Position numbers and translations under genes: made by a program
Shown: in pieces, positions 36,101 to 45,100 of the stretch
Layout: each line of letters opens with the position of its first letter
Numbering within the stretch: position 1 is the first letter of the stretch
Notes under the pieces: model-generated
The model's database searches: none
What the model was told of the DNA's origin: nothing
What the model saw: the letters and a program-made list of their open reading frames with translations, nothing else
Source: Notospermus geniculatus
Taxonomy: Eukaryota > Nemertea > Pilidiophora > Heteronemertea > Lineidae
Length of the DNA stretch: 64,000 nucleotides
Assembly: GCA_002633025.1 (NCBI GenBank)
Contig: NMRB01002857.1
Span: 1,175 to 65,174 of the forward strand
Direction of reading: 5' to 3'

Positions 36101-39100
36101 ACTTTTCTTGGAAGTCTAAATGTACTTCATAAGCTTAAATACATTGGAAGTTTAAAATTGTTTGGAAAAGTACATGTACTTGACTTCCTGGAGCCTAAAA
36201 TTTGGAAGTATTTCGACTTCCGTGACTTCCAAACTCCCTATAGCTAAACCACTGGCTACCTCAGAGAAGACGCGCTGGAATCAATAGCCGCATTTACACT
36301 GCCAAACATTTCGGTCCAGTTGAAGTGAACCGTACTCGGACCGGACCAGATCCACTTCATTTGTGTCAGTTAGACGTGACTGCAGTGATGAGTCACCGTG
36401 TAACGTACCTGAAGTACGCTCTCCATTCAGTGGAGGTAAGAAACTCGCGTGGAATGCATGCTGAGTTTTCCCGCGGGTGATGCAAAATGCAAGGACAAAC
36501 TGCGCGCATGCTCAATACCGTCCCAGGTAAGTGGACTCAGTTCAGTTCGCCGTGTGTCAGGTTTACACAGCACATTTGGTCAGGGTACCGTACTCAGTCC
36601 GGACCAGCGAGACCACCTCCTTCTGCGGGTCTCGGTACGGTTCACTTGTGGTCCGGGCCAGGTATGCTTGGTAGGTTTACACTGCCACTTTTTTGCCATA
36701 CCGTACCCGGTCCGGTCCGAGTTCACTTGATTTTTGGCAGTGTAAACCTGGGTTTCCTCAGCTCTTCAGTTATGTTTAGTCATGTGACTATATAACTTGA
36801 AATTTTTTTAGTCATTTCCAAGTCATCTTAGTCAAAAAAAGTCTTCAAATTTTTAATGTGAACGTGTAGCAGCATTTTGTGAAGAAATGAAGAAGTAAAT
36901 ATCAAACGATTGGCAGATCACTGGTGAAGTTTGTAGTGGTTTTCATCCAAGTAAACAAATTGAGTGAATGCATTGAGAATAAACTTCTGCCATCCTCAAC
37001 CATCAAGGGTTAATTCGTCCCCCCACGTACACAAAGGCGAAGTGAGTGACTAGGCCTTGGATAATATTCAAAACGTTTGCACAATTCTACTTATCATAGG
37101 CCTATTTCAGCCAGGTCCCCACAAGTCAGAGCAGTAGCAGACGACATTCTCATCAAAACTTAGTGTCAGAGATCAAAAGCATACCGCATGCCACTTGTGT
37201 TTATCAGAGAAGGGTTCACGAACCTTCGGACTAGTGAGATGTTCCCGTTTATCACCCTTCAATCATTCATGCGTTGGCAGTGACGTTCGTTTGACTCATG
37301 GAACTTGCTGAATGTTTGATTAGACACCTGTACGTCAACATACAATGAATCACTACCAACTTGAGGTGAGATGGAGTTCCGTTTATGATGGTGTGCTGAA
37401 TGAGAGGTGCGCAGAGGAATGCGCAGTTTACCATTCTGAAGCAAGCATGGTCGGCAGCGGGTTTTTTAGCGCCAAACAGCTGATAGGTCTTGCAGGGATC
37501 ATTGATTCAGAGAATGTTTGGTTGTGTGAGGAAAGATTTGTTCACCATGTGGGAACCGTCTCCTCAGCGTGTTCGCGGGCGTCATTGATGCCGTTCGGAT
37601 CGGCGGGATTTGTAGGGATTTTTAGTAGCTTGGGTCTAACTGGACACGGGCGTGTACGGGGGCCATGGGGAGGCTAAATAGGTTGAACTGTATTTAGGGG
37701 CCTTGGTTAAAATTACATGTATAGGGTTCGTCAGTGTGACGTTTGTCAACGACTTTATGTTCGTCAGTTTGAATTTATTTTCGTCTTCTGACGCGTTGAC
37801 GAACGGGCTGCGGAAACCCAGGTAAACACGGCTATTGAAGTATCTTGGCCAATCATTTGCCTTACATCAAATCTAAATCTTCTCACTCAGTCCCCCTCCC
37901 AAGTTTGCCGGTAATTATGGTCCCTACATATGAATGTAGGGACCATCTTGATATCACTGGGTAGGTAGGAAATTTTTATTTCTATCTACATATCTTCTTC
38001 CACACTCAATTGGGACACGATTCCAAGAAAACCACTCAATCACTGCAAAATCAAGTAGTACCATCATATAGTCTATATTTGTATCCAGGTCTGAAAGGTT
38101 AGATAGTTTCAAAAAAATTAACTTACGGTGGTTTTTGAAGACTGTTTTGTCCTGAAGTGATAAAGATAAATATTTCCCAAAGTTTTTTTTTTTGATTGCT
38201 TCGGGCTGGTATGATGGATCCGTATCCAGCTCGACCACTTTGCCCTTCCTCTGATCTCTGAAGACAGTCTCCTCCCCGCCCGGCCCCCTTCCCAGCCTGG
38301 CCCCTTCCCCGCCTTTCTTCATTCAATTATTTCCATTTAGGGACCATCAAATTTACTGTCAAGCAAATTTCACAGTTCTAGTTGATAATGATATAGAGTG
38401 ACCGAAGGAAATCTGCAGTGAGTGGTGATCAAGTCAGACAGTGATCGTTTTGTTTCTTCATTTCAGGACGAGGAACTGTCGTAACCGGTCGATTAGAGAG
38501 AGGGGTGATAAAAAAGGGTGATGAGTGTCTCCTTATGGGACACAATAAATCAATCAAAAGTGTGATTACCGGTAAGCCTGGTTCACTTAGATCATGTTTG
38601 GGGGCAAAAGATGGGATAACCTGAGTGATATTGGCTGGTATTCATAAAAGGTAGAAAATGCTTTTACTTCAAGTTTGCAGTACATTTACATTGGGTATTG
38701 CTGTGGAAATCGTAAGTAAAAACATTTGCTAACTTTTATGAATACCAGCCATTGTACGGTGAAGGATGCTATAGCTTGCAGCTAAGGTATCAAGTCTAAA
38801 GCTATACTTCCACCTATTCTAAAACCCCGTGTTTTTTCGAGACCCTTGTCTTCGGCATGTGTCGAAAAACCTGACAAGCACTTCCATCTATAAAAACTAC
38901 CTACCTGAGGTTTGGTTTACAAACCCGGCGACAGGTGCCGCTGTAGGCAGGAGCTCTCCTGTGTTAATTCCTGTTGGGAAATCTACCGCGCCATATGTCG
39001 CCGGGTCTGAAAACTAGTGATTGTCGTGTCTATTCCCCTTCTGCCTATCAGAAAAAAATGTGTTTAAATTAGATGGAGCTCAATGGGGCTAATAGGCATG

Positions 39101-42100
39101 GGTTTTTCAGACACAGGTCTATTTAAACATGGATTTCATACATGTAGATGCAAGTGCAAAAAACACTGGGATTTAATAGGTGAAGTACAGCTTAAGTCTG
39201 TCGTCCGTATTAGTCTGTCTGTCTGTCCGTAAGTCACATGTCAACATATTGTTGACTGAAGGATGGGTGTTCGTTGTTGATCCAAAACATGGGGTGTGAT
39301 AAGTACGGGTGTGTACAAGTGATATGAACTCCATCCAATGTGTTAGCAGTAATTGTTGCACGACTGGACAATGTGGATGGGCTAATTTTGCATTCGCTGA
39401 CCACCAGTAGGCGGTCTGTCCACTTGGCAAATTCGGCCTGATTAGGCCTAAAAAAATAAATGTCTTGTTTCGGGTCAGCCGACCGACCCTCCTGAAAATG
39501 CCCCGACCCTAAAATTTTTTTCCAAACCTAGAAAAAATAAAACTAAAAAATCACACAATAATACTGTTTTTTCAATTGAACTTTCAAAAAATGACAAGAG
39601 AACAACAAATGAAGAAGGAACATTCATGACATGGCAGAATCTACAGCTCTTCCTAGGCCCCCTATGTTACAGATCAGTTCCACTTCGTTATTTCAGCTGA
39701 CATTTCCTATTTTACACACAGTTTTTCAAGCAAACTTTGGGAAAAAATTTGTAAAAAATAAAATTTTATTCCGACCGACCGACCCTAATTTTTCAAACTG
39801 ACATGACCCGAAACAAGACATTTTTTTTTTAGGCCTTACCAACAAGATACTGATGAGCAGGCTTCTAATGAGGAACCGGTGAGCTGCCTGGTGGCACTTG
39901 CGTACAAGTCAGTGTTGACACTAGAGGCGCTCTCGTCAGCCGATAAATTAATTGTTGAATGACATAATGCATCTCTGATATGAAATATCATGAGCATGAT
40001 GAGCAGGACGTCATTTCATTGTGTCTTTCACAAACCATGATTTCAGACATGTCGTTGCCATACTCTAATGTAAACACTGACTTGTCCATCAGCACTGCGC
40101 AGGGTTTTCAGTAGAGAATTTTGGTCAAGGGTCAATGACCCACTGTGCTTTTCATCCAAGGGTCATACTTCTAGTTTGGGGGGTCACTTTGTCATATTCT
40201 GACGTTTGAGGGGGTCATCACACTTTCAATGAATGTGATGCCATCATAGAGAGGAACCAGTCTATGGTGATCGCAGCACCATCTTCACGACTTCAGCACA
40301 TGTGGACGAACTAAAAATACACGTTTGCCTGAAGATGGCATTTCAGTCGCTCAGTTTGAACCAATTAGCGATGGAGCTCATACATTGACATTCATTACCA
40401 CACTTTGACATGTGGGTCTGGGTTACTTGATTTTGGCGCGGCGGAGAATTCTAAGCGTGAAGAATGGATGTGTCTGCAATAAAACCGTGGGTCAACAGGT
40501 CAAATTGTAAAGGAGTGAGTTGTACGTTGCATTGTATTTGGGGGTGTCAACTACCGGCAAGAATATATTATTACCCAATATATTCTTGCTACCGGTAATT
40601 AAATTCAGTTACGTCAGTTTGAATTTGGGGGGCTTCTTGGTCGTGCATCAGATGATGGATTCGTGCGTATTTGACCCCGGAGCTCGGGTTCCCGAAAACC
40701 CTGGCTGCCTTTTGAAAAGTTCTGCCAGTTCCTCATTCTATGCATGATATTATTCCTTCTGCAGTGACTACCGGTACTCTGTCGCATGGGCGACCGACCT
40801 GGCTATGTGGTCCAGATCCTGATGAAAATAAGTGTGTTTAACTCTTCTTTCAGGCGTGGAGATGTTTCATCAGATCCTAGAACGAGCAGAAGCAGGTGAT
40901 CAACTTGGTGCCTTACTGAGAGGTACAAAAAAAGACGACCTAAAACGGGGCATGGTTTTATGTAAACCAAATACGATGACGTTGTCAAATTGTGTAGAAG
41001 CACAGGCAAGTATCTGAGAAGTTGAAGACATTACGCCATTGGTTGACACTGCGGCGGCTAAACTCCCTCCGTAGTTGTGACCTGTGCCTCCTTTCCATTA
41101 CCCGCTCTTCACAACTGCTTCACTTCGCTTTTGGCCGTGCTGAATCGGTTTGGACCAACTCCAAATCGTTTTAGGCGTCTAGTGTGAACACAGCTTAAAT
41201 GTTTCTTCTTAAATCTCTCAGATCTATTTACTGGGCAAGGGAGAAGGTGGCAGAAATAAAGCTTTGAACGTGGCCTCAAAGTTCCAAGCTCAGATGTTCA
41301 GTAAGACGTATGATGTCCCTACAAGAGTGGAAAGGCCAGAGGGTAGCAATGTTGAGATGATGATGCCAGGTGAAGACGGGAAAGTGATGCTGACACTTTT
41401 CAAAAAAATGGTAAGTTGTAAAGGTTTCTGTAAAAGCATTTTATCTCATCTGGGTGAGCTGCATATTTTGCATTTTGTTCATTGTGTTGAAGAACACTGG
41501 TGCTATAATATTTGCTCTGGAATTAAGGCCAGTAACAAATCAGTTCTCTAGAATACAACTTCAGAGCTTCAACACAAACATTTAGTCTTAGTTCATGGTA
41601 AAGAGGTCAAATCTCAAGTTTACAGTCATGATTGTGAAAGTGCCTGATGAAGGCCCTGGTGGCTGAACAACTGTAATAAATATGACTTATTTCCAAATTG
41701 GATGGATTCAGAGTCATATTTTTAGCCTTAGACTAATTCAGACTTTACAGTTGTAAGGTTAGTGAGAAAGCCTCTTGACAGATATCAAATCAGCAGGCTG
41801 AGTAAGACATGAAGGTATAGACAAATCCCAAATTGACGTAAATGAGAAAGATCTGTGCACTTCCGCCAAAATCACAAACACAACCTGAGTCTGAAACTGA
41901 ATGACATGACGCAGAGAACCCCACGACAGTGACTTCGACGACGTTGTGTCAAGAGTTGAACATTGCTGAATCATGCATTGCGTCACGACAGTTGGTTTCA
42001 GATCGAGGTTGTGGTTGCGATTTTGGCGGAAATGCGCAGATCTGCGAATTCAAGAATCATCTATCAGAAGGAAATGTAAGAATCCCAGCAGGACTGTTGG

Positions 42101-45100
42101 TCGCTGACCTCTCACACCCACCTGATCATCCTGAGTGTCTGATGAGACGATGGAACTATTTTCTTGGCTGTCTGGAAGATGCTGGATCACCTCACTGACA
42201 GTCGCTGCAGCTGATACGGAGGAGGAATCCTGATCATAATTCTGTAGCAGTGAATCGTAGGTTTCTTCTGAAAGAACAAGCGTAGTGTTGAACATCCCCC
42301 ATCACTCCGGGGGAAACCACAAACCACGGCGGAATCCACGGTGCCGAAAACGGGGCTTTACATCTCAACCAGACAGTTCAAGTAATGAAAACACAACTTA
42401 CTCCCTTCCTGGCGGCTCTCCCTTTTTGGTAAGACTTCGACCTGTTCAAATGCAGATGACCAACCTCCCATCTCGCCTAATTTATTCCCTAAACTAGACA
42501 CATCCACGTTCACATCATCTTCAAACGCTTCACTGCCATAGACATGAGTCGCAAGGTCATCGACGTCGCTGCCGTTCAGCGGCACGATCACCTCAACGCC
42601 AGAACTTCCACTGATAGCGTCTCTCATTTTCGTGACTGCTTTTTTCGCCCCCTCAACATCCACGTTCTTGGACCTCACATGACTAGCGAGCACATTCGAG
42701 GCAGACGGGTCCGACTGGCGTCTCTGCCTAAACCTGCGCGTAACGGGCGAACTCACAGAATTCACAGAACTGCCTGATCCACTACTCTTCTTCCCAACAC
42801 CGTCAGAATCCTGCCGATTTCTTCGCGGTTCATCATCCGGACAGCTCACGTCGCTATCCGACGACGACCCAGATTTCTCAACCTGTAGTGTCATTTTACG
42901 AATCTCCTCAATATTGTCAGTATGCAGCATGGAAACATCCAACGGTGTGTTGGGTGGGGGGTCCGGTGTTGACCCCCCAGGTGTTGACCACGTTTTGGTC
43001 ACGCTCAGATCGGTGAATGCGCACTGATTTCTGGGAAAAACAACCTTGGTTCTAGGTGGAACATTCATTTGTTGGGAATGACATCGTTTCCTGGACTTAG
43101 CAACACAAGAGCATGCAGCGTCAACACTGCAAGTGCCGATGTCATAACGTCACGCATGGTCATGCGGTGATGTTTTGACGTCGTTGCCGGCCGGTGCACT
43201 CTTCTACACACAGCAGGCCGTATGGATGATTCGCTTTGTTTTCTCCTGGGTTTTCACATTCCAGCGGCTGTTGATTAGGCCTAATAACAGACAGACGTAA
43301 GTTATTTGCTGGCTTGTTGTGCGTGTCATGGTGTGTACACCCCTCTCGATCTTTGAATCGAGAATCAAACGGTGGCCCTTGACGACCAGTCACGTGATGC
43401 CTCGCCAGATTCCTGGGGACACGATTGAAAATGAAGGAAAATCCGGTCATGCGCAACAGGCTCTTCCTGTTTCTGAGCGTGACCACCCATGGTCTTAATG
43501 TATATAACAGCCTGTTCCTACGCACAAAATCATGGTTTGTCGCCATCCCGTGACTAAACATTCACGGAATTTTGGTCCTAATGATGTTAAAATCAGTTAA
43601 ATTGATGATGAAAAACACTGCTATGCAAAATACGGTATATTTATTTCAAAAACTCGTTTTGAGTGCTGAGAGCCTACTTCAGGAGTAGGGTCCTCCTAGA
43701 TTATTACCTCCTGACGCGAACCATTTTCCAATCGCTGACGATCCCATAATACACATGATACATCGTCGTTTACACTGGGCACCATTGAAAATGCAGTGTT
43801 TTTGAAATCTTACATTGGACCCCAACCGTGACTGCGAATATTTATCCACGCGAAAAGGTACTTTCGGACCCCAACCGTATACGGCAGAGTGACCAGTGGT
43901 GGATCCAGGAGCTGCCGAACTGGGGAGGCGTGGAATGGGCAACCCCCATTCCCTGAGCCCCGGAGGCGCGAAGCACCGAAAATTTGTGGGTAAAAGTGCC
44001 GGAAACGCGATTTCCTGGCACCTGGGCAGGCCGAATTGAACTTTCTTTTTACTGAAAATTAGGGGTCTGATTATATGCCTTCCAAAATTTTTGCTCCTCG
44101 GCGGCTGAACGGGGGGCGTGCGCCGGGCACGCCCCCCCCTTGGATCCGCCACTGGTGACCAGCGGAAATCTGCAGTGAGTGGTGATCAAGTCAGACAATG
44201 ATCGGTTTGTTTCTTCATTTCAGGACGAGGAACTGTCGTAACCGGTCGATTAGAGAGAGGGGTGATAAAAAAGGGTGATGAGTGTCTCCTTATGGGACAC
44301 AATAAATCAATCAAAAGTGTGATTACCGGTAAGCCTGGTTCACTTAGATCATGTATATGGGGGCAAAAAATGAGAGAGCCTGAGTGATATTGGCTGATAT
44401 TCATAAAAGGTAGCAAATGATACTTCAAGTTTGCAGTACATTAACCGGTACATTGGGTTTTGCTGAGGAAAAAGTAAGTAAAAGCATTTGCTAACTTTTA
44501 TGAATACCAACCATTGTAGGTTGAAGGATGCTATAGCTTGCAGCTAAGGTATCCAGTCTAAAGCTATACTTCCATCTATTCTAAAACCCCGTGTTTTTTC
44601 GAGACCCGTGTCTTCACCATGTGTCGAATAACCTGGCAAACACTTCCACCTATAAAAACTACCTGAGGTTTGGTTTACAGACCCGGTGACAGGTGCCGCA
44701 CTGGGCAGGAGCTCTTCTGTGTTAATTCCTGTTGGGAAATCTACTGCGCCATATGTCGCCGGGTCTGAAAACTAGTGATTTTTGTGTCTATTCCACTTCT
44801 GCCTATCAGAAAAAAATGTGTTTAAATTAGATGGAGCTCAATGGGGCTAATAGGCATGGGTTTTTCAGACACGGGTCTATTTAAACATGGATTTCATACA
44901 TGTAGATGCAAGTGCAAAAAACACTGGGATTTAATAGGTGAAGTACAGCTTAAGTCTGTCGTCCGTAAGTCTGTCTGTCTGTCCGTAAGTTACATGTCAA
45001 CATATTGTTGACTGAAGGATGGGTGTTCGTTGTTGATCCAAAACATGGGGTGTGATAAGTACGGGTGTGTACAAGTGATATGAACTCCATCCAATGTGTT

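Noticed and set aside
43160-43561. 133-codon minus-strand open frame
   Set aside because: No recognisable domain or codon pattern and no linkage by splice signals to the antisense exons; too weak to call.
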